A stretch of DNA of 64,000 bases from Micrasema longulum. Lineage: Eukaryota > Arthropoda > Insecta > Trichoptera > Brachycentridae. Within the stretch, counting starts at the first letter, position 1, and each line of letters begins with the position of its first letter. Both the position numbers and the translations under genes were made by a program. Shown here piece by piece: positions 53,740-63,911 of the stretch. The stretch covers positions 186,001-250,000 of the forward strand of contig JAGVSM010003945.1 in the NCBI GenBank assembly GCA_022494885.1, in the 5' to 3' direction. A model generated the notes under the pieces. The model was not told the origin of the DNA. It worked only from the letters and a program-made list of their open reading frames with translations, and made no database searches.

Positions 53740-55326
53740 TCGCATACCTCTCCCTCCGCTACGTTAGCTTCACCCGCGGTGCTCGTGGCTACGGCGCGGC
53801 GTCTATAATACTTCAGTAACTCGTCGACTGTCTCGCGTAGCGCTTGCTTTACAAAATATTCACCCATTTAGGCCCTGAGGTAAAATGGATGTTCAACCGA
53901 TATGTTCAAATTCACTATCGCCAATTGTAAACAACAAAAGAAGACAGGTAAGCATTCAAATCGTAACAATGATGCATTTTTATAAATTAATGATAAAGAT
54001 ACTGTACCATATAAAATAATGGAATGTTGGTGTTGATTAATTTTATTATTTTTTATAGCTGTTCCAAAAACCTTAACGCACTTTTTTTATAAATAAACGT
54101 AAATAAAAAAAAATTGTTAACCCCGATATCGAGCAAACGTGCGCCATTTACACAATTTCTGAGCAGACTAGTATTGGGGTGCATTACGTAAAATACACTT
54201 TGTTACAATATTTAAGAACCGGTGAAGTTAAATCACCAAATGAAAAGAGACGGCGATAAAGAATATTTTCGACAATCGTAGATTTCTAAAAATACTATTA
54301 GATCGAAGGTTCATTCTTTTTATTTGGAAAAAAAATATCCAACAATTAACAAAGTTTTGCAATGATTCTTTACTAAATTTCAAGCGTAGCACTTTCCAAA
54401 AGGTAATCAAAGAATTGGGTTTCCAATATTGTAATCGAAAACGCGACAGTTTAATGACTGAGCGGGAAGACCTAATTCTTTGGCGTAGATATTATTTAAG
54501 AGCTATCAAAAGGTACTGTAGGTAAGGTCGTACGATATACTACCTCAATAAAACTTGTGCAAAAAAAATTGGGTTGATAATACCGTTAAATCGAGACGAG
54601 AAGTTTTCGCGCGCGGCCTTTTTGTGGGACTCCATACTCCAACGGGTAAGCGAAAACGGTTAATAATATTACGTATACTATTAACCGCAAGTGCCGCAGA
54701 ATTTTTTCTGAATGGTTTGTTATTTTTTCAATAAAAAAAAAGTCTGCAGACTATCACGACGAAATGAACGGAGTAACATTTTTGAAAAGGTTAAAAAATA
54801 TTTTTCCATTAGATGAAAATTGCTGCATCGTTACGGATAATGCCCCATATCACTCTGTCAAATTGGACATGCTTCCAAATAAACAATGGAAAAATGTGAC
54901 ATTATTAAATGGGTCGAAGGCAAAGGATAAATGAATGTTGACACAACATTGATCAAAGCGGAGTTGTTGCGGGTTGTCAGCTAGTACAGGGAGACATATG
55001 ACAAGTATGTGGTAGATGTCACTTTAAGCGAAGCAAATAAAACTGTGGTTCGATTACCCTTCTATCGTTGCGAAACCCAATAGAATTGGTGTGGTCGATG
55101 GTAAAACACCACCCAAAAGTTAACAATACCACATTCAATATAAGTGATGTGAGAACACTTATGCAAGAAGGTATTGAAAGAGATACACCAGACCATTGCA
55201 TTGGAATAATTTAATTGGACATATTATTGATATTGAGCAAAACTTTGGAATGTTGATCATATTGTTGATGAACTCAAGGACAATAATGATGATTCATTGG
55301 CTTTCGATGTTTCAATGGTCATTTGA
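53740..55326 (+). pseudogene. Intron-containing DDE transposase pseudogene
   Basis: CpG-rich leader 53740-53880, ATG at 53885 and exon 1 to 53947 (MDVQPICSNSLSPIVNNKRR, Q). Splice sites CAG|GTAAGC (53948) and TTTTTTATAG (to 54058) bound a 111-bp intron; exon 2 continues LFQKP in phase. Later frames give EQTCAIYTISEQTSIG, LNFKRSTFQKVIKELGFQYC, NRKRDSLMTEREDLILWRRY, TIYYLNKTC (family YLDETxV, first D and E changed), CCIVTDNAPYHSVKLDML (second D), LRNPIELVWSMVKHH (catalytic E) and an acidic end IVDELKDNNDDSLAF before the stop at 55324. Looks like the Tc1/mariner-related DDE proteins abundant in insects. Many stops, so dead; no TIRs found. Confidence 0.75.
53948..54058 (+). other. Predicted spliceosomal intron in the transposase
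   Basis: GTAAGC donor and TTATTTTTTATAG acceptor, 111 bp, between in-phase codons RRQ and LFQ. Supported by the coding match on both sides only. Confidence 0.5.
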
Positions 55327-55601
55327 GGAATAGTTTTTTTTGTTAGTGGCAATTTTGATATTTTTAATTATGGATCGATTCCTTAACTGATTTGATAAAT
55401 CTGATGCCACATAAAATGATATATTTATATGCTAATACTTTAACCATCTTTAATATCGCCACCATCAAATTTATTGATTGGTATCATTTTGTTAAATGTG
55501 AGTAGGTAATTAAAATTCAAAAAGAAATAAAATTAATGAATTAATTCAATTAAGTTTATTAATTGGGATTAAATGTGTTAAGTTAGTAGTGAGGCAGAAG
55601 G

Positions 55602-55643
55602 CGGAGACATGCGTGGAGACATGCATGGAGACATGCGCGGACG
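55602..55643 (+). repeat. 12-bp tandem repeat, about three units
   Basis: Three successive GGAGACATGCGT-like units (CGGAGACATGCG, TGGAGACATGCA, TGGAGACATGCG). It lies near the end of the DDE transposon, before an M2 copy. Confidence 0.7.
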
Positions 55644-55695
55644 CAGCTCGATTTTATGTTAGATCGAGTATAGTTAGGCGACAAATTGTGAATTG

Positions 55696-56099
55696 TGAAT
55701 GGGGAACTTCAGTCCTACGGGAAATTAGATTTAATAAATGGTTTCTTGCGCGCGGTAAAAATTGGAGCATTTCATTGTACGGCAAAGTTTCCTGAAAGTA
55801 TACGAAAAAAATAATAATCAGTATTGAAATCAAACCGAACTGCTTTAAACGACGTCACTAGTCCATATGAATCAACCAACAAAAAGATAGTTATGGAAGA
55901 TTTCTGGTTTGCCTGCCGTCTGACTGATCAAGAATACGCAGAAGGGATCCTTTGACATCACACGCGAAGTTACCTCAGAAATGCAAAACTTTAAAAATCA
56001 CAGAGCTGATAATACGATATATAAAAATGGAAAAAAAAATGTTTTGCTTAGTTTAATAGCCTATTAACAAATTTTTAAAAACACCGAACTTCCTCATTG
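55696..56099 (+). mobile_element. M2 copy
   Basis: GGGGAACTTCAGTCCTACGG to CCGAACTTCCTCATTG, with GACGTCACTAGTCCATATGA and AGCTGATAATACGATATAT. About 404 bp; left end mutated from CAATGAGG. Confidence 0.7.
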
Positions 56100-56124
56100 C
56101 AAATGTTAAAAAAATCCAAATATA

Positions 56125-56458
56125 CAGGGTGTTCTTTAAACCCTGTCACATCCGAAACCACGATGATCAGTATGAGCAAGAAGACATATTGGCACATTAA
56201 AATATTTTTTTAGAACGAATAAAATATTTAAAAAAACACATGGTTGCTAACTTCTGCACGGGAGAAACGAGGACAGCGAGGAGCGGCCGCGCCCCCCTCG
56301 CTTCTCCCCTGCAGAAGTAAGCAACCATTTGTTATTTTTAATATTTTATTTTTACAAATTTTCTTCGTTCTAAATATTTTTTTTAATATGCCAATATGTC
56401 TTCTTGCTCATACTGATCATCGTGGTTTCGAATGTGACAGGGTTTAAAGAACACCGTG
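56125..56458. mobile_element. Palindromic MITE, 334 bp, TA-flanked
   Basis: CAGGGTGTTCTTTAAACCCT at the left and, inverted, CACGGTGTTCTTTAAACCCT at the right, with TA on both sides (56123-56124, 56459-56460). Arms of about 140 bp (ACCACGATGATCAGTATGAG, AGAAGACATATTGGCA) flank a GC-rich centre CGGGAGAAACGAGGACAGCG / CCCCTCGCTTCTCCCCTGCA that is itself partly palindromic. Tc1/mariner-type MITE by target site. Confidence 0.8.
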
Positions 56459-56460
56459 TA

Positions 56461-56872
56461 TATGTGAATTGTTAACTGTTTTTTTCTTCTTCTGTATTTC
56501 CCTTCTCTTCGATGTACATAAATATGTATCTATGTACGTAAATCTTAATTAATAAATATAATAAAAATAAAATAAAAATATAATAAAGTAAGCAGTTATA
56601 ACTGGTTCAGAGCGCTGAACACTTCTCGATATACGGATATACTCATACGTAATTATTTATTACAAGTTCTTATTAGTACGATTGCTTGTAGTTTATATTA
56701 TGGAAAAGCTGAAGGCTAAAATACGTACTGAAGTAGCTACGATAAATTAACATTGTTAAATTCATTGGTATTATTCACAAGTCGGTAGTCACGAAATATA
56801 ATAAGCATTTTATTATTTTTATTGTGTGTATTTTGAAAATCTATAAAGGAAAACACTACGCTCTCGATTTAC
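56461..56872. other. No recognised feature
   Basis: A-rich run ATAAAATAAAAATATAATAA at about 56563 could be a retroposon tail; nothing else. Confidence 0.3.
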
Positions 56873-57438
56873 CAGTGGCTCAATCACAAATAACTATCGA
56901 CGTGCTTTAAAACATGCTACGCATTTGAGCGATCACAATGAACATGGTTAAGATATCGCGGTTATAAGTTGACGCGTGTGTAATCTCTAAGTCAACGCTC
57001 GGGTCGGTTTGTTTTTTGTTTTCCTCGTAAATAAATACAGTTTACTGGCGAAAAATCAGCGTTTACTATAAAAAATAAAACAATATATTGTATTTGCATA
57101 ATAGTAAGGAGTATCTTATCCTAAAAAGTGAAAATTACTATGGCAACTGCTTTTCTTGACATTTGGCTTGCCAACCGCCGAATGCAATGAATAGCATAAT
57201 AAATAATAAATAAATAAATAAAAATGCTGTTTTGGAATATTTTCCATATTTGCACTAGTGAAATTTAAATATGTGATTGCGATTATACGTTGAAAGCGGG
57301 ATTATACGTCGCGAAACGTAAATATTTTGACATTTAATATTAGGTGTTCACGTATGTTCTATTGTGATCGCGAATACGATAAACAACCATAGTGAGAAAT
57401 TGTTATCACGTCGATAGTTATTTGTGATTGAGCTACTG
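56873..57438. mobile_element. TIR element, 566 bp (CAGTGGCTC ends)
   Basis: Left CAGTGGCTCAATCACAAATA, ACTATCGACGTG and right (inverted) CAGTAGCTCAATCACAAATA, ACTATCGACGTG: 32 bp with one mismatch. Sub-terminal ATGTTCTATTGTGATCGCG pairs with CGATCACAATGAACATGG. The CAG ends suggest hAT, but no 8-bp duplication is seen. No ORF. Confidence 0.65.
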
Positions 57439-57804
57439 ATATAGGAAAATCATTGATTAAAAAGGGTTGTTATAATTATCGTGAATAATCAATGTAGCCC
57501 CATTTATGTAAAAATCACTTCAAGGACGCTGTACAATAAGTAGTATCCTAACACGTCTTGTGACTACGGAGCGCATGGATGGATGGGATTCTATGTAGTT
57601 CCTCGTTTCCAATTACCATATAATTTGATAATAGATAAGAACAAGAGTAAAGCACGTCTTGCAGCTACAGAGCGCACGGACGGTATGAAATCTAGCCTCA
57701 ATTTACATTATTAAAAAAATTGTCTTATTTTTTATCTTACAAATAAGAGCTAGATTACAACATGACTTGCAGCTAAAGATCAAATGGACCGTTGGAATTC
57801 TAGG
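57439..57804. other. No recognised feature
   Basis: Two related motifs, TAACACGTCTTGTGACTACG / AAAGCACGTCTTGCAGCTAC, each followed by GAGCGCA(T/C)GGA, sit at 57550 and 57650: a small decayed direct repeat. Confidence 0.35.
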
Positions 57805-57880
57805 CAATATTACAGACCAGGTTTATGAGAGATTATTGAACGATCTTGGAATATCACGATTTAATATTCGTTTTTTTTTA
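57805..57880 (-). pseudogene. CR1/L2-like LINE scrap
   Basis: The minus strand reads RILNRDIPRSFNNLS, the same block as IPRLFNDLP at 830-860. Confidence 0.4.
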
Positions 57881-57934
57881 AATTAATATCCCTACAGAGA
57901 TGAGGTAGAATTTTTTCAAATTCAGGATTATGGA

Positions 57935-58015
57935 TATTCGAGCGTTTACAGGGCTTATGACCTGTCATTGGCTGGGTTAAGTGGCCACTTTACGTATTTA
58001 CAACATTCCCCATTC
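57935..58015 (+). repeat. MITE-T fragment
   Basis: GCGTTTACAGGGCTTATGAC, CTGTCATTGGCTGGGTTAAG and GGCCACTTTACGTATTTACA. Confidence 0.6.
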
Positions 58016-58221
58016 CGCTTATTAGCGAATATCGACACAGGTAACATTTTTATTTTATTTTTTGTATATATGTTATTAAATGAGAAACCATTCACAAGCG
58101 TGTTGGAGCGCCATCTATGTATTGATATTGAAGTTAAGTATTTTAATTAGCATATTATAATAATGTTGTTAATAAATAATTTGGAAATTCTCAGGGAACC
58201 CTTAGTTTTTAATTTGCAGTT

Positions 58222-58598
58222 TAACTTATTAAAATATTACAACGGAGATGAAGAACATTTTAGAGAAGGTAATGTAGAAGTCTAGGCATCCACGTGGCTT
58301 ATGACCTATGGCTTATTGGCTAGTTTAAGTGGCCGCTTTACACACTTTGTAATATTCACCATTCTGCCTATATTTAAACATTTATATTCATTAAATTCTT
58401 CTATGTATTAAGTGTAAAGTGGCCACTTCAGCCAGCCAATGTGAGGCCATAAGCTTTTTGAATGCCTAGACTTCTACATTACCTTTAAAAATATTTTCTT
58501 CATCTCTGTTGTATTATGTTAATATTGACAGCTCCGTAGGGGGTTGATTCCAGTACCTGTCTACAAAAATTTGGACAAACTCAAAACATTGTTGTTAT
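58222..58598. mobile_element. MITE-T copy, shortened foldback
   Basis: The left arm (TTACAACGGAGATGAAGAAC, AGTCTAGGCATCCACGTGGC, GTTTAAGTGGCCGCTTTACA) and right arm (GTGTAAAGTGGCCACTTCAG, AATGCCTAGACTTCTACATT, CTTCATCTCTGTTGTATTAT, CTACAAAAATTTGGACAAAC) face each other with most of the centre deleted. Confidence 0.7.
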
Positions 58599-58806
58599 GT
58601 CAATTATTTTACTCATTGATTAATTGGATTATTTTACATAATAGATCATTTTTTTAATATTATCTTCCATATTCATTATTTTATACATGAATTTATATCA
58701 ATAATGAGAGTGTTCAGTGGTTTAAAAAAAACATATATTTGTATATAGACTTTTACAGTACCAAAAAATGTTTTAAAAAAATATTTATTTCAGTAATTTA
58801 AAAAAT

Positions 58807-59047
58807 TGTCGGCCTCGTGGTGTAGTGGTCAGCGCGTTGCCTGCCATGCAAGAGGTCTTTGGTTCGATTCCCGACGTGGTTGGTTTGAAATATTTATTTA
58901 ATAAGGTGTTTTTACGCTTGAATATTTCATAATCCCTGAAGCGTAAGACTGATCATCTCACTTTCATGTAACAAAAATGATCAAGATTCGTTGAGATTGG
59001 TGTACCAACGCAGTGCCCTATGCACCACTAGGTGCGGAAAGGGAATG
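58807..59047 (+). repeat. SINE-G copy, full length
   Basis: TCGGCCTCGTGGTGTAGTGG, CGTTGCCTGCCATGCAAGAG, GGTTCGATTCCCGACGTGG, AACAAAAATGATCAAGATTC, ACCAACGCAGTGCCCTATGC and CTAGGTGCGGAAAGGGAATG. Best preserved Gly-like B box of the family. It abuts M2 at its 3' end. Confidence 0.85.
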
Positions 59048-59325
59048 AAGAATTGTTTTTTAATTACTCCGCACGTAACGTCACTTCTCGTCGGAGTTTC
59101 TGATGTGTTGGCTTCCCGGAAACTGGAAATCTATCACAACACTCTATCATTGGTTAATCCGAGTAAACTTGTAATCAGTTTATATCATTAAAACCATTTT
59201 TATTATTTTTTTCATACATGTTCGAGAATCTTCGCCATACAATTAAATGCTCTAATTTTTACCGCGTGTAAGAAAACATTATATAGATCCAACTTCCCGT
59301 AGTACTAAACTTCCTCGTTGTAGGT
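59048..59325 (-). repeat. M2 copy (reverse, partial)
   Basis: AATTACTCCGCACGTAACGT, GGCTTCCCGGAAACTGGAAA, CACAACACTCTATCATTGGT, TTTTTACCGCGTGTAAGAAA and CTAAACTTCCTCGTTG. Confidence 0.65.
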
Positions 59326-59507
59326 ACTTTAAATTTAGATACATTGTTTTATTTGTTTTAATTTGTCCCGACTATTCCGTCCCGGGTTTTATTTTAAGTT
59401 GAGACGTGAATGTAGAAAAAGTTTTTTTGCTGTAAATAATTATCAATTGAAATAATTAGTAAATCTATTCAGGTAATAATTTATTATAGTTTCAAATTTA
59501 TTGCAAT

Positions 59508-59995
59508 ATGGAAGTCTAGGCATTTACAAATCTAAATACTTGTCATTGGCTGGTTTAAGTGGCCATTTTACACACTGGGGAACATTCATTATTCCAACCA
59601 TGTTTGAATATCCACACATCCTCAACTCCTCCATCTGTTGACTTGCGTAAAGAAAGAGCTGAAACCTTCAATAATGTGATACCCACTACGCAGCACATGT
59701 AAATACCTGGCGGCCTCCGTGGTGTAGTGGTCAAGACGCTTGACTCACGCACGGAAGGTTCCGGGTTCGATTCCCGGTGAGAACACAAAAAATTAAAATG
59801 TGATTTTTCTCAAGCCTGGGTGCTCTGTGATGTAATTCACCACTGTAATTAGGCCTCCTGGCCTGTTGTGGTGCAAAAGAAAAAATGTAAAATGTAAATG
59901 TAAAAATACTTTTGAATTTTCAGACTTCTCTTTATACCAGTTATTGTGAGTCCAGCCTAGTCTACAAACTTTTGGACGTACTTAAAATACTGAAT
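59508..59995. repeat. MITE-T copy split by SINE-R
   Basis: ATGGAAGTCTAGGCATTTAC to about 59700 is one arm. After SINE-R (59710-59885) comes CTTCTCTTTATACCAGTTAT and TAGTCTACAAACTTTTGGAC, matching the other arm end. This suggests the SINE entered a shortened MITE-T. Confidence 0.5.
59710..59885 (+). repeat. SINE-R copy 3
   Basis: GCGGCCTCCGTGGTGTAGTG, ACGCTTGACTCACGCACGGA, GGTTCGATTCCCGGTGAGAA, TGTGATTTTTCTCAAGCCTG and GGCCTCCTGGCCTGTTGTGG, ending in an interrupted A tail. Very close to copy 1. Confidence 0.85.
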
Positions 59996-59999
59996 ACTA

Positions 60000-60589
60000 T
60001 CACGATAGTTTTCACAATGTGGTTCGACATTAAGTTTAAATATAATATATCATAAGCGTATAAAGAAAACTGACCAAGTAAAATTTTTGCGATTTTTAGA
60101 TTTTTTCACCAAGTTTTAGAGCTGAGTGTTATCGTTTACTGAAAATAAACCAAGTCCACTTGTGTATATCTCTTTTTTTTACCAAATTCATAATTGTATA
60201 TTTATCAAGTTAGTCCATAAACATCTGCTACAGTAGATATTGACAAAATCAAAACACTTTCACACTAACAATTGTAGTGACTTTGCTAATGCTTTGTCTA
60301 TGTAAAGCAAAATAAACTTAAAATCAAAATTTTATTTAGTAATTTTATTGACATCTACGATTTAATTGCCTTGTACGAAACCTAAACTTATAAAATGAAA
60401 AAATTTGGATTATTTATTTTTTTAAAACATGCATTTCTTTTACCCGAGATTAAAAAAACAAAAATGAAACCCAGAAAATATACAACACATTCAGTAAAAG
60501 CTTAAAGCGATTAATGAATATAATTCATTATTATAAAAAGAAAATCATAAAGTAACTGTTTCATATAATAATCATACTAAAGGTTTAAT
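60000..60589. other. No recognised feature
   Basis: AT-rich spacer. Confidence 0.3.
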
Positions 60590-60790
60590 AACCATTCACC
60601 ATCTTTAAAAAAGTTCGAAAGGTTGGTTCTATAGGAACAATACCCTTTAAATATATTTGATACGTGGGAATAACCTATTGCCGAGTTCGCAGAGTCTGTT
60701 TAATATGGCATTACAAGTTACAAGTATACACTGTCCGTGAATTGTTGCTACAAAACGGTGGCACCTGTCTAGTAATCCTTCCAGTTTATT
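60590..60790 (-). pseudogene. Unidentified coding-like repeat, copy 2
   Basis: The minus strand in the frame of copy 1 (40795-41010) reads RQVPPFCSNNSRTVYTCNL, stop; in another frame CNAILNRLCELGNRLFPRIK. The nucleotide match extends to TTTTTTAAAGATGGTGAATG. More decayed than copy 1. Confidence 0.4.
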
Positions 60791-60859
60791 TATTTTCAAA
60801 TATTTGTCTAGTAATTGTACTACCATTTCCCTCTCATTCTCCTTCTTCCCCTCCGAAAA

Positions 60860-61912
60860 ACTCTGCGACCAAGAGTATACCGAGGATGCGGTTATAACTG
60901 ACGATTCAGTCGGGGGTCTTCAGGTCACTGTAGATAAGTTAAATAGGTACTCCGCATGCATGGGTTTAAAAATAAATCTTGCAAAAACCCATGTACTGTG
61001 TAATACTTCGTGCTTTGATGCTCAAATCCCCTGACTATCAAACCAAATCATCGAAAGGGTGGAGAGTTTCAAATACCTGGGAGTATATGTTACATAAAGG
61101 GGCAGCTTTCAAAGAGAACTGAGAGTGCGGTTAAAGCTAGGGTTTCCTAGAACAGCGGTGCCCGTATCTTAACGGCCGTAGTGAACGATAATGCGGTAGA
61201 CAGCCGTCGTAACGATGATTAGAGAGCGGTTTCCTAAGAAAACAGTGTTATCAACAACGTTTTTCTAGGAAACCACTCTCTAATCACCGTTACGACGGCT
61301 GTCCAGCGCATCACCGTTCACTACGGCCGTTAAGATACGGGCACCGCTGTCCTAGGAAACCCTAGCTTTAGGGAGTAGCAGGCGCCAAATTTAATATTAT
61401 GAAGGCTGTCTAGAGATCGGATTTTTACTCAGTGAAAACCAAATGCCGTCTACATAACGCCTACATAACACCGATTCTCCTCTACGAAAGCAAATCATGG
61501 CTAGGGTCACTAGGGTCCAAAACAGCGAAATTCTGAGTTTTGAGAATTGGTGTCTCAGAAGAATCTTGGGTGTGCGATGGTTTGACTTTGTGAGGAATCA
61601 AGTAATAAGAGAACGGACGCATCAAACTCCGGTTACAACTGTCGCCAAGCGAAAGCGATACAGTTGGCTAGGCCATATACTGCGGATGCCTACTGAGAGC
61701 CTTAACCACGCTTGCCTACTTTACAAGGCATCAGGTTCTTGACGTTCTGGACGTTCACTGCTGACTGTTCGTCGGCAGATTGTGTCAGAACTTCGGGACG
61801 AGAACCTGACTTGGGAGTCTCAAAGGATTTGGCAGCCGATAGAGATGCATGGAGGTTCTTTGTGGATACCATATGCTCCAACTAGGAAGCGGACATGGAA
61901 TGATGATAATGA
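60860..61912 (+). pseudogene. RTE-type endonuclease-RT, C-terminal third
   Basis: Reads EYTEDAVITDDSVGGLQVTV, DKLNRYSACMGLKINLAKTH (catalytic box YADD reduced to YTED), then VESFKYLGVYVT. After a foldback insertion it continues GVAGAKFNIMKAV, the 81-codon frame 61497-61742 (SFENWCLRRILGVRWFDFVR, YSWLGHILRMPTESLNHACL), and ends LTWES...DRDAW, FFVDTICSN, stop. Order and motifs are those of RTE-like proteins (FADD; VESFKYLGV; C.RRIL...W.D..RN..I; RxxWLGHxLRM). Stops and shifts, so dead. Confidence 0.75.
61140..61362. mobile_element. Foldback MITE, 223 bp, TA-flanked, inside the RTE
   Basis: GGGTTTCCTAGAACAGCGGT at the left and (inverted) GGGTTTCCTAGGACAGCGGT at the right, with TA on both sides. 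The arms (about 105 bp each, few mismatches) also share GCCCGTATCTTAACGGCCGT and GACAGCCGTCGTAACG; the centre is only about 15 bp. The flanks AAAGC/GCTTT extend the palindrome by chance or preference. Confidence 0.8.
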
Positions 61913-62844
61913 ATAATAGCAAAACTATTCGCTTGTGACTTGTGACTAGGTTAAAATTTCAATCTTGATTTGCCAACTAACAAAAATTGTGATTAGGCCA
62001 GTTTTCCTTGTATTTATACATTTTTAGTAAAAAATATACATTAATCATCCCTATTAGAACAGACGACCAAAAATAGTATTGAACTTTTGTTTTTTTTAAT
62101 TATTTCTTGAATAAATTTACAAACCATTAATTACGAACTTATATTTCACATATATAGATAAACCTTGTTTATTATCATTCAATATCTATTTATATATTTA
62201 ATAAACAGATTGTAATATTGATTTTATAAATACTTAATTATACCTGTGCACATTGCAGTTGCAGATGCAAAACAATAAAGTGTATCGGTTATTGACTTTT
62301 AAAAACGACATTGATCGCCTGTTACTTGAGGTCACAGAGGACTTCGAGTCATTGCTCTTAGAAAACATTTTGACATAATCTGTTTCAATATATGTAAATC
62401 AAATACGATTAATATATGACTACATATAATCTTTAATTGAAAAAAACAACAAAAAAGTATAGTAAACGATATCAATGAGCAACATAAAATGTACAACTAA
62501 ATTGACTGCCAAAAGACCACGGAGTGTATTAATTTTGGAAGAGCATATTAAGAGGGAACGCGGTCTCGTTTTTCTTCGTACAAACGTATTCTTGTGTTTT
62601 CTCCCTGGGTTATGGCACTAGAGCAGTGATTTTTTTTGCACATAATAGATATGTACCATTGGCTATGATGTTGCTTTTTTTTGATAAATTGTTTCTTATG
62701 GGAGTTGGGATCTTCCAAAAACCCATAAAAACGCTCAGTTTTATCTGTCATCTTCGGACGTACGGCATACGAACTAGATAAATAATTTTGAAAAATGAAA
62801 AAGTGAAATATGAATTCTGATTAGATTATTATTTCTTAAAAAAA
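61913..62844. other. No recognised feature
   Basis: AT-rich; 67-codon minus-strand ORF at 62548-62751 unrecognised. Confidence 0.3.
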
Positions 62845-62990
62845 AATAATTCGGTTTAGTTTTGATGTGTAGAAAATAGGACAATGAAACCTCAATTTTA
62901 TCCAATTTAATTAGACATAATCAGTCCGACGCAATCCGAGTGACAACTATGTACAAATACCCATTCATAAAATTTCTTTTTCACCAAATT
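62845..62990 (+). repeat. Dispersed repeat shared with 3385-3580
   Basis: TTCGGTTTAGTTTTGATGTG, GGACAATGAAACCTCAATTT, GACATAATCAGTCCGACG and GTACAAATACCCATTCAT align with the first copy. Confidence 0.5.
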
Positions 62991-63482
62991 TCCTCTTAAT
63001 CTCTCAAGGACAATACCTTTTTTAAGAAAAAGGTTAAGGGCAGGATTTTCTTAAGCGGTAGGAATTTAGGTAAGAAATTCCCTGGTAATTTTTTAAATAT
63101 TTTACTTTTTCTTTTTTTTTTAACTGTAAAAAAAAGTTTCTGATTTTGTATAATATTTGTTGTGACATTTTGATTGAGTTTTTCCGCCTAATAAAATTTA
63201 TCCGAGTGAAATGAAATTTCGATGATCACTAACAATTACACTCACCAATAATATTTTACTTTAAAATCTCTGGAAAAAAAGCATGTTTTATAATTTGTTA
63301 AAATTTTAGAAAAATACAATCCATTTTATGAAAGAAAAATTTCACAGGGGACGGATCGCGGGTTTAATCCAGCGATTACCACGTTGGACCCGGGTATAAG
63401 CGAGGAATAAGTAACTATGGTCGCTATCACAGCTTTATGCGAGATTTAAGAATTTTTCCTATTTTAAAAACGAAAAATCGAG
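62991..63482. other. No recognised feature
   Basis: AT-rich. GGACGGATCGCGGGTTTAAT at 63349-63368 has a faint tRNA B-box look but no head upstream. Confidence 0.3.
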
Positions 63483-63911
63483 CAATGAGGAACTTCAGCC
63501 CTACGGGAAATTGGATACAAAAAATGTTTTCTTACGCGGGGTAAAAATTAGAGCATTAAATTGTAGCGCAAAGTTTCTTGAAAATGTACAGAAAAAATAA
63601 TAAAAAATATTTTGATAAAAACGCACTACTTTAAATGACGTCACTGGCTCATGTGAATTAACCTATGATCTGAGAGCTATGGAAGATTTCCGGTCTGCTT
63701 GTCGCTTCTGGACCAATAGGAAGAACTGAACGGGAATAAGCGGAAATGAACCTCTGACGTCACACGCGGAGTTATTTCAGAAATACAAAACTTTGAAAAA
63801 TCGTAGCGCCGATAATACGATATGTGAAAATTAAAAAAAAAAAAATTGACTTAGTTTAACAGTCTATTAACGAATAAAACATTTGAAAAAAAACACTGAA
63901 CTTCCTCATTG
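63483..63911 (+). mobile_element. M2 element, complete (type copy)
   Basis: 429 bp from CAATGAGGAACTTCAGCCCT to ACTGAACTTCCTCATTG; ends are a 16-bp inverted repeat with one mismatch. Internal marks: CTACGGGAAATTGGATACAA, TGACGTCACTGGCTCATG, CTCTGACGTCACACGCGGAG and GCGCCGATAATACGATAT. No ORF, no clear target duplication. Eight or more copies lie in this window. Confidence 0.75.
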
